Shown here one piece after another: positions 24,146-34,518 of a DNA stretch of 64,000 nucleotides. The DNA comes from Gnetum montanum (Eukaryota > Streptophyta > Gnetopsida > Gnetales > Gnetaceae). Numbering within the stretch: the first letter of the stretch is position 1; every line of letters starts with the position of its first letter. A program made the translations under genes and the position numbers. Where the stretch lies: the NCBI GenBank assembly GCA_015680685.1, contig MNCI01001906.1, positions 1,239 to 65,238 on the forward strand. Direction: 5' to 3'. The notes under the pieces were generated by a model. That model was not told the origin of the DNA, made no database searches, and saw nothing but the letters and a program-made list of their open reading frames with translations.

Positions 24146-25720
24146 TTCCACAAAATTTTCCACATTAAATATTTCAAAAATTACGAGGAGTTTAAGCATG
24201 AATTTGGGGTGCTTAGAGAGCTAGAAAAGCTATGAACATGATGAAATGCTAGAAAAGCGCTTATGAATTCTCAAAAATGGAGTGATGGGAGAATGCAATC
24301 TTATTGGAGAAATTCCTTAAGGAGTGCATAGTTGGATGCAATTGATGGGGCGCATGAAAGATTTAACTGCAAAAATGTCTTAGGATAAGGAACTTAACTA
24401 ATCCAACTAAGAGATATGTAAGTGGATCCTCCCCATAGCAGGCTCATCCTTTTTGCTCTTACATATCCTCAAACTATGGAGTCTGTGGGCCCCATAGTTG
24501 ATTAATGATTACGAAAAGTTAAGGACCAAATTCAGAAGAATCTACCAAAGAATTTTAACACTTCAAACTAAGACATTAAACAAAACATGGAAACCAGTAG
24601 TAAGGTGAGTTATGGAAAGCATTGGTGGATGAGAGAGAAGATGGAATGGAGTTCTTAATCGTGGTCACATGAAGTCCATCCTTACTCTAGATCAAAACCG
24701 ATCACTTTCAGTGACTTTGCATCATCACTCTAAGGCTAGACCACTTGCTTGAGACACGAATGCTCCCATAGATCAATCATCGTTCCTTATTAGAAAGGAA
24801 AGGAGAAGAAAGAAGTGAGAAATGACCTTAGTTAGAGGGGACCTTCAGGCATAGGTAACATGTCTCTCCAGTTCCATAACTAGTGCTTGTGGCTTGTTAT
24901 TATGTCTAAGGTGTGTGCTTTGAATTTTAATTATTGTTTTCTTTCTTTCTTTCTTTCTTTATTTTTTTTTCAAATTTTTATATTTTCAGGGATTTTTGGA
25001 TGGGAACCACACCATGCAAATACTTGTTACTTCCTATTATTGGTTGACACAGAACAATAAGAGATCCATGAAAACATAATTTCACTCAAGTAAGTAGAAA
25101 GGCACAAAGAGCATTGAATCCCCTTGAAGTCACATCCTTTTCAAATCTTTGAATCTTTTCCAAGTTTGAAAACTACCAAGGTCACAAGTTCATTAAAGTT
25201 TCATTAATGAAAAAGGGACCTCATATTTCCAAAACAAGGAAGACCATAGAGTTTGTGGATGGGTGGATGACATGGACTGACTACCTATTCCATGAAAAAG
25301 AAACTTGGTATTAGTCATTAGTCATCAAAATTGAAAAATAGAAACTAGACATTAGCAATCAAAAAACATTAAGTACAAACAACCATTAGCAACAGCTATA
25401 ACATCAATGTGTCCTATTGGCAATACAACACTTTTATTAGGTAATAAAAAAAATTCACACAGAAATATAGGAAAATATAAAATAAATTGTAAAATATTCA
25501 AGAAAGTTAAAACATACTAATGATGTTGTAAAACAAAAAAGTGTAAAAATAAAGAAAGTGTAAAATAAATAAGTGTAAAAATTGATGAGCTACTTATATA
25601 ATTAGCATGGATGACCATCTTCCCCATGACTAAGTTGAAAGAAGGAGATCTAAAAAATTGAGCATGGCTATCCATCCAATGAGGCATTGCATGCACTGGC
25701 TTGCTTGGCCTCATAAAAAG
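24146..25720 (-). other. Non-coding spacer of element B with CTTT microsatellite
   Basis: About 1.6 kb between the internal promoter and integrase, conserved as sequence with elements C, D and F but without a conserved frame. A CTTT repeat lies at 24941-24960, followed by a T-run. The ACCACACCATGCAAA landmark at about 25007 corresponds to the site in element D where a solo LTR inserted. Confidence 0.6.
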
Positions 25721-26900
25721 GTTTAAGTTGTTGCATGTTGACCAGTTACTTTTTGTTTAGGCTCTCAAGTTTGTAGACCAACATGGCCCTAGAAGGAAAG
25801 ATTTCATGAATGATGTAAGGCCCTTCGCACAATGTTTGGAACTTGGTTTGTTGTGGCACATGTGTGGGGTTCCAGTAGAGAACCTTGTCTCCAGGTTGAA
25901 ATTTTACCTTCTATATTCTAAGGTCATGATGCTTTTTGTTGAATGCCTTATGCACATCATTCAAGGACAGAGCCATTAATCTATTCTCATCTAGCATGTT
26001 AAGGTTGATCAGTCATTTTTTTATGCTAGGCTTAGGTTAAGGTCAAGGTCATAGGTTGTTGAAAGTGTATGAAGCTCGAATTAAATTGGAAGATTTGGTA
26101 ATTTCCCATACATCAGCTCATAGGGAGAGTAGCCTATAGGGAGTTTCCATGTTGAGCGATAGGTCCAAAGGGCATCGTTAAGTTTTGTGCTCTAGTCTCT
26201 CCTATATTTGCTAATTGTTCTTATTAAGATTTTTGAGATTTTCTTATTGGTAACCTCTACTTAACCATTAGCTTGGGGGGTGGTAGGGTGTTGTTAATTT
26301 ATGTTCAACCCTCAAGTGTTGCATGAGCTTGCGAAAGGTGGTACCTATAAAGTGAGTACCATTGTAAGAAATCAATGCACATGGCACACCAAAACTATTT
26401 ACAACATTATTTTGTACAAACCATGCAGTAGTAGATGTAAAGTTAGTAATGACTACTACTTCTGCCCATTTTGTATAATAGTTGACAATGACTATTATGT
26501 ACACCTTTTCATTTCACATGGATGTGATTGGACCTATGAAGTCTATGCCCCAGATGTTGAAGGGTTCCAATGGTTGGATCCACTGCTGAGGATCCACAAT
26601 TTGTGTGGTCATCCCACCATCTCATTGATAGCATTCAAAAGAGCAGATGAAGTGGTGGGCTTCTCTTAATATTGTTGGACAATAATACCCTACCATTAGG
26701 ATCTTAATGAACATGCATCTCCTTTCATAGTGGCCCCCACAAGGATCTGCATGAACATGTTGAAGAACGTGTAGCTAATCAGCGTTAGGAATGCACCAAA
26801 GAACCAGGCCATCGACACACGCCTTGTAAAGGTGTCCATTAATCTCCATGAAGTGTTTAACCTAATGAAGAAATTCTTGTTTCTTCCTATGGTCTAACTC
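25721..26900 (-). pseudogene. Integrase of element B (decayed)
   Basis: Minus-strand integrase with zinc-binding remnants at about 26790-26590 and the core at 26504-26268. Both visible catalytic Asp residues are lost (VNYYTKW for the first, ISYNGTHF for the second). The C-terminal region at 26220-25740 is frameshifted. The reverse reading 26301-26669 on the plus strand is a shadow. Confidence 0.75.
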
Positions 26901-26999
26901 TTTTGGCATCTTCTGAGTGAGAAGATAAGTGAGGATGTCATCGTATCATGTAGGTGCAGCAGGTACTTATTTATTTATTGCATCGACAAAGAGGAGTTC

Positions 27000-28660
27000 A
27001 TTAGAAAATTGATCAGAGAGTAGGCTTTCCTCCTCTTTGTTGTCCCATCATAACTGAGACAAGTAATTAGTGACCACATTCTTAGTTTCCTTTTGATCTA
27101 CCATTATATGATCAAATTCCTGTAAGATCACCAACCACCGTATGACACAGGGGCTTACCATCGGCTTGTTCATCAAATGGCACTGTGGTTAGTGTGCACA
27201 AACACTTTGTATCCAAGCACATAGTGCCTAAATTTCTCCAAGGCATACACCATTGCCATCAACTCCTTCTCTGTTGTGGTGTAGTTGAGCTGTGCACCAA
27301 AAATGCTTTAGCTTGTGTAGCAGATGTAGTATGGATATTTCTAATCATCCAACTACATAAGCATGGCTTCCAAGGCATAGTTAGATGTATCCGTAATGAT
27401 GTAAAATGGATGGAACCAATCATGTGCTCATAGAATTGGAGTTTCTACAAGCTTCTCCTTGAGTTGTTGGAATGCCTTTCACATTCCTCAATCCATATGA
27501 ATGAAGCATCTTTCTTTGTAAGCTTGACTAATGGTTTAGCAATCTTAGAGAAATTCTCTATGAATTACTGGTAGTAGCCAATGTGTCCAAGGAATGATTA
27601 GACATCTTTAATGATTTCTTGTTTATGGGTTATTCCTTGGATGACCCTAATCTTTTAAGGTCCACCTCAATCCCTACATGAGAAATTCTATGCCCAAGCA
27701 CAATGCCCTCCTGGATCATTAGATGGCTCTTTTGCCAATTGAGCCAAATATTAGTCTCCATGCACCTTTTAAGCACTTGCTTAAGGTGGTCTAGTGCCTA
27801 CTCAAATGTAGCATCATAGGTGGAGATGTCATCCATGAAGACTTCTACCATGCTGCCAATTTGTTATTGAAAGATGCTAATGATGAGGCATTGGAAGGTT
27901 GCAGGGGCATTACATAGAATAAATGACATCTTTTGATATGTAAAAGTCCCCTAGGGACTTGTGAATGTAGTTTTGGCCTGATCCTTTGGTATGATGTGAA
28001 TTTGGTTATAGCCACTATAACCATTTAGAAAGCTATAGAAATAATGCTTAGAAATAGTATGCAACACCTGGTTCACAAATGGAAATGAAAAATAATCTTT
28101 GTAGCTTGCCATGTTCAATAGCCTGAAATCAATACACACCCTCCACTTGCTATATTTCTCTAGCTCAATTACAAGTGGGCTAATCCACTCACTATCTACA
28201 ATTGAATAGTTGAATCTCACCTTGAGGAGTTGTTCAATTTTCTCTTTGATGATTTGCTTTAATTTGAGATTCAGCTATTGTTGCAGTTGTCTCTTTGGTT
28301 TGATGGAAGGATCAGTATAGATGTGATGTTGGCATATCCTAGGATCAATCCCAGTGAGTTCAAGATATGACCAAGCAAAGGCTGTCAACCATTTATTAAC
28401 CACATTTAGTAGCTTCTCTTTTTGCTCAGGAGCAAGGTTGACATTGATTATCACCAGCTTGCAATTTTTCAAAAATGCATACTCCATGTCGGTAGGTAGA
28501 GGTTTTACTTCTAAAAACTCCTATTTAAAATTTTTAGGGATTTCTAACTCTTCCCAATAAGTGTCATCAAATTCATCATCAGAGAGTTGGCAATGAACTT
28601 ACTCCAATTCATCTATGCCTACAACATAGGCACTAGTTAAGCTCTCAGTGGGTTCCATGC
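27000..28660 (-). pseudogene. Reverse transcriptase and RNase H of element B (decayed)
   Basis: The linker block is at 28487-28275 (EYAFLKNCKLVIINV, then RICQHHIYTDPSIKPKR). The palm is at 28220-27951 (WRVCIDFRLLN, then FLNGYSGYNQI, with the catalytic FLD changed to FLN). The active-site motif FMDD near 27835 is intact (VEVFMDDIS). The connection region is at 27780-27480 and RNase H at about 27460-27000. The loss of the first palm Asp and several stops argue against activity. Confidence 0.75.
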
Positions 28661-28879
28661 AAAGTGTGCTACTTTTAGGATTAGCTATCAGCCACAAGGT
28701 ACCCTCCTATTTTGTGGTTGCTATGTCCAAGCACCTTTGAATTTTAGACTCTTTTGCACATTGTTTGCATGCTTTGATTAATGTGCTTTTGATAGACCAT
28801 AATTTTTGCATACAATTGCACCCTGTAGCACTATACATGATGCATGGAACTCTCTTTTTCTTGATCTTTCCAAAAGCAT

Positions 28880-29320
28880 TTTCCTTGAAAATTTCTAAGG
28901 AAAGATCTATGATTCACAAGCATGCATCAATAATGCTTAGCGAAGTCCTTCCCATGATGATTGAGAAGTCCTCCTTGCAATTTTCAACATGGATTACCAA
29001 GAAATTGATAGGGTAGAACCACCCACAAATAGTGGTCATAATGTCCTCCACTAATCCCAAGGAAACAATGATGGATTGATTTGCCAACTCAAGATAAATG
29101 TTACTCTTCTTAAGTGAAGGTAGGTGCCAAGCTTTGTACATCTAATGAGAAATTAGATTGACACCAGAACTTGAATCTAGAAGAGCTTTGCAAGGCTCAT
29201 TTTCGATGATTTAAAGGTAAGTGAGGGGACTTCTAGAATTAAATAGTTTCCTGGGAAGGTGGCTAGTTTTGATCCAATTAGTTATAACATAGGTTAGCAT
29301 GATAGTATGCACTTTGGGAG
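28880..29320 (-). pseudogene. Protease region of element B (decayed)
   Basis: The site reads ALLDSSSGVNLIS (about 29200-29160), so the catalytic Gly after D-S is replaced by Ser. It is followed by LPSLKKSNIYLE and VSLGLVEDIMTTICGWFYP (29141-28914). The block aligns with the proteases of the other copies. A stop lies close to MYKAW at about 29142. Confidence 0.7.
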
Positions 29321-29939
29321 GTGTTTGGTTTGAAGGGAACTCGAGTGGATTGGATGCAGAGGATGAAGAAGAAGTAGAATTTTTGAGTGCATGAGTCTGT
29401 GAGGGATTTGTAGGGCTATTGGTTTGGAAGAATGGTCTTTTTCTAGGTTTAGGTTCTGAACTAGTTAGTTGAAGAGTCAGTTGTACGTTAACAGCCTTGG
29501 TAGCATTATGTTGCTGTGGTTAGGCTGGAATTTCTCCTTGCATGGATGGAGTAAGTGGTAATTAGGTTGAGGGCTAAGGTACATGAGTAGAAGGATGAGG
29601 AGGATGATAAGGATATGGGGACTCCCCTTTGGGAGATGGAGAATGAGCTTTGTAGTACTTCAAAGGGTAGTAGTGATGTTGGAATAAGGTGTGATTAGAA
29701 GAGTCACACGGAGACATGGGTTGCTAAACATAGTACCCATATGGATTAGGTTGTCTGTAAGGGTAATGTTGCTTAGGTGGTGACATCCCCCATGACTGTT
29801 GGTGCTACCACTGATGATATTGCTCATATGGTTGTGGTGGAACTCCACCTGGGTAATAAGCTTGTTGTTGTTCGTGGAATTACCTAGGATTACCTTGAGG
29901 ATAAGCCAATCTTCTAGGTGCTTGCCTTCTTGGCAATCT

Positions 29940-31814
29940 AGGATTTAGAGCATACACCTCAGATTCCTACAAGTGTGACAAAAGAGGGAAACATTCCTTA
30001 GGATGTTTGTATTGGTAGATGTCATATCCACTGTCATCATCTGATTTAGTCTCCATAGCCTCTTCTATTGTAGCAACCTCGCCCTTACCCCTTTAGTGGG
30101 CACATTCAACTACCTTCCTTCTCCTACAGTCATGATCACTACTTTGCTTTTTGGATTCTTCTGCTATTTTTAGAGGAGTTTGAAACTTTCATCCAAAGAG
30201 TCCCATATTTTATCTACCTTAGCCAAAATTCAAAGATAGATTTCTAGATCGGCAAGGTTTTTCATTGCACCACTTCATTAAGTGATGCCTCCTCGTTGTT
30301 AATAAGCTAAACTTCCCTTTTTTTGATGGAAGAATCTTGATTGTACTTCTCAACACTTTTCCTCTTTTTGAGCTCTCCTTCTTTTGCAACCTACTCAATG
30401 AGCCTCTGGATCTAATGGGCTCTTAGTTCTAATAATCTCCCTTGGGCATAGATCCCAATATTTCTCCTTGTTTTTGATTAGAGCCCATCTATGATATGGC
30501 GAAGCTGCTCTTTTTGAGAATTACCATGGCTAGGACATCTATGCAAAAGAGAATAATATCGGCCCATGGCTTTGTCCAAGGGTTCATGTATTCCTTGTTG
30601 TCATCTTTGGATCTTCTTTCTGAAATTGGACACTTGTGAGTACATTTGATATTTTTCATTAAATAGCTCAAGCATTGTACTTCATCTACAAATTGATTTT
30701 GGCTCCAAAGAGTAGTACTAACTTTTTGCTTCTTTTATGGGTGTCCTGGAAAACAACTTAAGTTTATACTAATCATTTTCTATGTTTTGTAAGGCACAAG
30801 AATCATGAAAGGCTTGTAGATGGTTATGCGGATTTGAATTATACTCAAACTTGGGGATATTGTTCATATCCAACTACTTTATTCGACTATCTTTCACATG
30901 CCTTGTTGGAATTATGACTACCTCTGTGATGTTCAACATGTTTCAAGTTGCGAGCAAAGGCTCATCATAGTCATGGCCTCTATGATGGCCACGGTGCATA
31001 TGATGCCCTTTGTTGCCCTTTCTCTTGTGGTGGTGGACCTCCCTTGAATGCCCATGCCTTTGATCTCAATCATCCTAGTGGGCTCTATGATCATGATCAT
31101 TTTTGTCCCTTTGGTCATCTTCATCACAATCACATCCTCTATAGCTTCAACTAGAGCTTGAGGAGGAAGAAGGGGATGATGAAGGTGAAGAGGAAGGAGA
31201 ACTAGCACTATGGTGCCTACCATCTTCTCTTTGATGGTCATGGCCACGATCATCATCATGATGCTTGTCCTTGCCCCTGCCATGACACCCACCTTTGGAT
31301 CCCTCATGATCATGGGATTCATTTTTGTATGAACTAGGATTGTTTATAGTGGACTGTAAATTTTGGTTCAAGCCCCTTCATCAGAATCAAGGGAAGGAGA
31401 TTCTGCATGTAGAGAATATTCAAAGAGTGGATCCTAATTATCTTTTTGGTTTAGCAAGAACAAGGGGTTATTAAATTGTTTCCCTTTTGCAAATTCATAG
31501 CATTTCTCTTGTTGCCGATCTCTTTTCCATGGTGTTTTAGTGGAATGATAGTCCTGATATTCATGTTCTTGCACAACATATTCATCATTGAGATCTTGGA
31601 TGCCCAATCTCCTAAGAGTTTAGAGTAGCATCCTAGGAATTGATTGGTCTGGTGGCAACACAACGTTGCCTTCCATGTCTCTCCATCACAGCTATTCATC
31701 TTGATGCAGAACGAAGGTGAAATTGGGCACACATTCATCTAGATAAGTAAATGTCACTTTGCATTCTTGGGGCACTTGTAGTTTTGATCCATCATGCCTA
31801 TGAGAAGAAGACAT
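29940..31814 (-). pseudogene. gag of element B (decayed)
   Basis: Likely start ATG at 31814-31812 (MSSSHRHDGS), about 130 bp inside the primer site. The N-terminal domain has FTFVLHQDE and MEGNVV (31730-31660). A His/Asp/Ser-rich linker with poly-Ser lies at 31371-30933. The capsid core is at 30870-30400. The zinc-knuckle-like region near 30010-30040 has lost two Cys (GYDIYQYKHPKECFP). Frames are interrupted repeatedly. Confidence 0.7.
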
Positions 31815-31946
31815 TTTGGATTAAATTAAAAATTTAGTGTCCTTTTTATAGTTGTTATTAGTTAGAATGATTGTGACTTTAAGGTTCAATCCAATGATGT
31901 GAATGATTTTCACTATGTTCTAGATGCACATAAAGTTGACTAAAAA

Positions 31947-31964
31947 TCCCTAGCAATGATGCCA
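31947..31964 (-). other. Primer binding site, tRNA-Asp type
   Basis: The minus strand reads TGGCATCATTGCTAGGGA, one base from the LTR. It differs from the expected tRNA-Asp primer site at five positions, all C to T or G to A. Confidence 0.75.
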
Positions 31965-31965
31965 A

Positions 31966-32854
31966 TGATGACGGTGAGTAGACCCTATGTCCAACCATAG
32001 GAATCACAAATGTTATGCATGATTTGATTGAATTCCAAGAGCTTTTAGGTTTCTACGTAGACTGGTTTAGGAGGTGAACCAATTGTTACAATCATTGTCT
32101 TCCCAGTTACACTTGTGAGTACAAGGGTACGGTTAAGTATAACTAATGCATATGATTTTTATTATTTTTATCTTTTTATGTTCTAAGTTGCCTAAGAATA
32201 AAGAATAAAGAATAAAACAATTAATTACTAAATTAGTCTAACTAGCTGACACTTGACTAATCCTAACATAAGCATTTGTTCCTACTTACAGTATACATCC
32301 TAAACACGTATAACACTCTTGGGTTACGAAACATTAAGCATTACTGGGATTACCAAGCATTACATGTATGCTTGAAGTGGTCATATTTATGTGTTTTAAT
32401 TAATTGCTATTTAATTTAGCTTAATTAATTACTTAATTACTTAAAAATATTTAAGGAAATTGCTTAAAATATTAAATGCTTAAAGAAATAATTAAACTAG
32501 TCCAAGTGCTACAAGGTTTGATCAGAAAGCTTGTCTTTATTGTTGCACACATTGAAGTGCACAGGTACAATAGTGCTTGAATAAAGATCCGTACATTCTT
32601 TGACTCCTACTAAGGGCACTTGGTGAAATATTCTAACTATTGGGATGAAAAATTGCAAGAACTTTGTTACAACTATGAGACTTGATGCCATAAATGCTGT
32701 GGAAGGCACACATTTATAGGCAACAATAGGATTCCTTGTCAACGGGTACATGCCAACAAGTTAAACCCTACATTGATGGGATCTTGTTGACATCCCATCG
32801 ACAGGGTTGCATCGATGGCATTCCGTCAATGCAACCAAACCACACGACTCATCA
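31966..32854 (-). repeat. 5' LTR of element B
   Basis: About 889 bp, pairing with 19729-20575. The minus-strand TATA box CCTATAAATG lies at 32711-32720. Upstream are the promoter repeats CATTGATGGG, CCCATCGACAGGG and CATCGATGGCATTCCGTCAATG-like units (32769-32830), then the TGATGAGT terminus. Confidence 0.88.
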
Positions 32855-33321
32855 CTTGTTGTAATCTTCTAATTCAAATAATTGAAGATAGCTAGTTTTC
32901 TTATTTTCTAGCAAATAAGTTTTTTCTTTGCATAATATTTGGATTTAGCATTCAAAGATGATTTAATTATGGAGTAAACCTGCTCTAGATTTCACCTTCT
33001 AAAGTTAAAGATTCAAAATGCAATAGAAAAAAATTTATGCAACACTTCAAGTGGAAATCGTGAGTGTGCATTTACTTAAAGAAAACTAAACCCATTTTTT
33101 AAATTTAAAATATAATTTGCAAAATTTTTTCTCTTTATTTGAATATGAACAAGTAGTTGTGAGTGCAACACGGATCAAACCTCTAGGGCTCTACTAGTGA
33201 GCCAACAAGCCCCCATGTAATCTACATGTTGGATATTAGCAAATTCTTCATATTAACATGTCACTTTAGTACTTCCCAAAGACTTTGAAATTATAAAAGT
33301 TATAAAAGAAGCATATGGATA
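32855..33321. other. Intergenic AT-rich sequence
   Basis: No gene, repeat terminus or RNA gene is recognisable here. Confidence 0.5.
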
Positions 33322-33528
33322 TATATACATATGAGCTCTCATCATCTCCTTGTTAAGATAGGTAGTTGGATTAATTCACCAAGAGGACTACATTTTTGCA
33401 GATTGTGCAAACAAAGTATAGAGGATAAAGAACATATCTTTTTATTTTGCTCATCTTTGGTTCACATTCAATTGAATTGCGATATTAAGTTATGGACGCT
33501 ATCTGCACTACACATCAATGAGGTTTAA
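33322..33528 (+). pseudogene. LINE reverse-transcriptase C-terminal zinc-binding relic
   Basis: The plus-strand reading from about 33322 gives SSHHLLVKIGSW, then FCRLCKQSIEDKEHIFLFC. This is a CX2CX8HX4C pattern like the zinc-binding domain found at the C-terminus of plant LINE reverse transcriptases. Nothing upstream reads as reverse transcriptase and no poly(A) tail is clear, so this is an isolated end fragment. The Cys/His pattern and flanking residues are seen directly; assignment to LINE is from family knowledge. Confidence 0.5.
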
Positions 33529-34518
33529 ACTTTCTTTGAAAATGTGTTTGAGGCTTTGTAACTTGTGAAGGTATTCTTTAGACTTCTTCATTGTAAAGAA
33601 ATTGTGTTCCTTAAAGTTGCTGGGGCTCCAAGAACCAAGATATGTAAACGGAAAAGTGAAAAACTGAAATTTTATTAAGTCACATTGATCATTGTTTTGA
33701 ATAGTGATTTCTTTTTACAATATCAATTTCGTTATCATAGATACCAATTTCGTTTTTGTGTAGGTCGGATAAAAAACTTGTTGAATTAGATGACGTCCAA
33801 CCGCATTCAAAATAAGTTATCCACATGACTGATGACAAAATACTGAAATAGTTACTGAGAAACTAAATTGGAATGCACTTCAACGAAATGTATTGGTGAA
33901 GGGGATCATAAACACAGATGCATGCTATCCAGAATTGGTGAATTCGTCGTCAAAAGCCTTGGGTAGTAGGGTGTGAGACACAATGTTGGAACAAACAAAT
34001 GTGATCCTGCACATATCGGTGCAAAATATTTCAATTTTTGAAGAACCGGCTCGTGAGTATGGTTACAGTAGCCAATCCTGTGAACGACAATAACTTCTGC
34101 ACGTGAATTTTTATAAATAATTTGAGCTCTGAACGTGTGTGCGTTCACGAGACTCCAGCTTCGCTTAATTGCTTTATCCAATTTATAGCAGTTACAGCTC
34201 AGATCTACCCGTCACGCTTTTATTTTTGGTTGCTCATGTTTGTATGCATGGACATGGATAGATCCTGAAGCTAAAGCTGCTTCTAGTATCGTATCTCTGT
34301 GAACTGTGATTATTGTCCATGGCGGTTTTGATTCAAATCCGCCGAAAGGACCACCGCCCAAAGGACCACCATCATCTTTATCATTATCATGATGTTCCTG
34401 CAGCCCTAACTCAATCTCCGAATTAGTACTTCCCTACTGAGCCAACAAAAATAGATATAGCAGCAACCACTGTAACAGAAGAGATTTTTGAATTCTTCAT
34501 GATCATCATCACATCATC
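33529..34518. other. Intergenic region upstream of the SLC4/BOR-like gene
   Basis: About 1 kb that should contain the promoter and 5' UTR of the gene starting at 34519. I cannot name a convincing TATA box. A minus-strand open frame at 33906-34181 (91 codons) resembles nothing I know and has no support. Confidence 0.4.

Larger units (their letters stand above)
19729..32854 (-). mobile_element. Element B: full-length Athila/Tat-type gypsy retrotransposon
   Basis: The only copy in the window with two LTRs, about 13.1 kb. In minus-strand order: 5' LTR 31966-32854, primer site, gag, protease, reverse transcriptase, RNase H, integrase, spacer with internal promoter, 3' ORF, polypurine tract, 3' LTR 19729-20575. 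The two LTRs are clearly alike but differ by many substitutions and small indels, so the insertion is old. The flanking five bases differ (CCTAT at 19724-19728 and CTTGT at 32855-32859), so no target duplication is visible. The coding regions all have stops. Confidence 0.9.

Noticed and set aside
26301-26669. 122-codon plus-strand open frame
   Set aside because: Shadow of the minus-strand integrase of element B, which aligns with four other copies.
30933-31322. 129-codon Met/Ile-rich frame in gag of element B
   Set aside because: It lies in the low-complexity gag linker (GAT/CAT-rich); the alternative frame gives the His/Asp/Ser linker seen in the other copies.
33906-34181. 91-codon minus-strand open frame upstream of the host gene
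   Set aside because: No recognisable motif, no neighbouring exon, and a length expected by chance in this composition.
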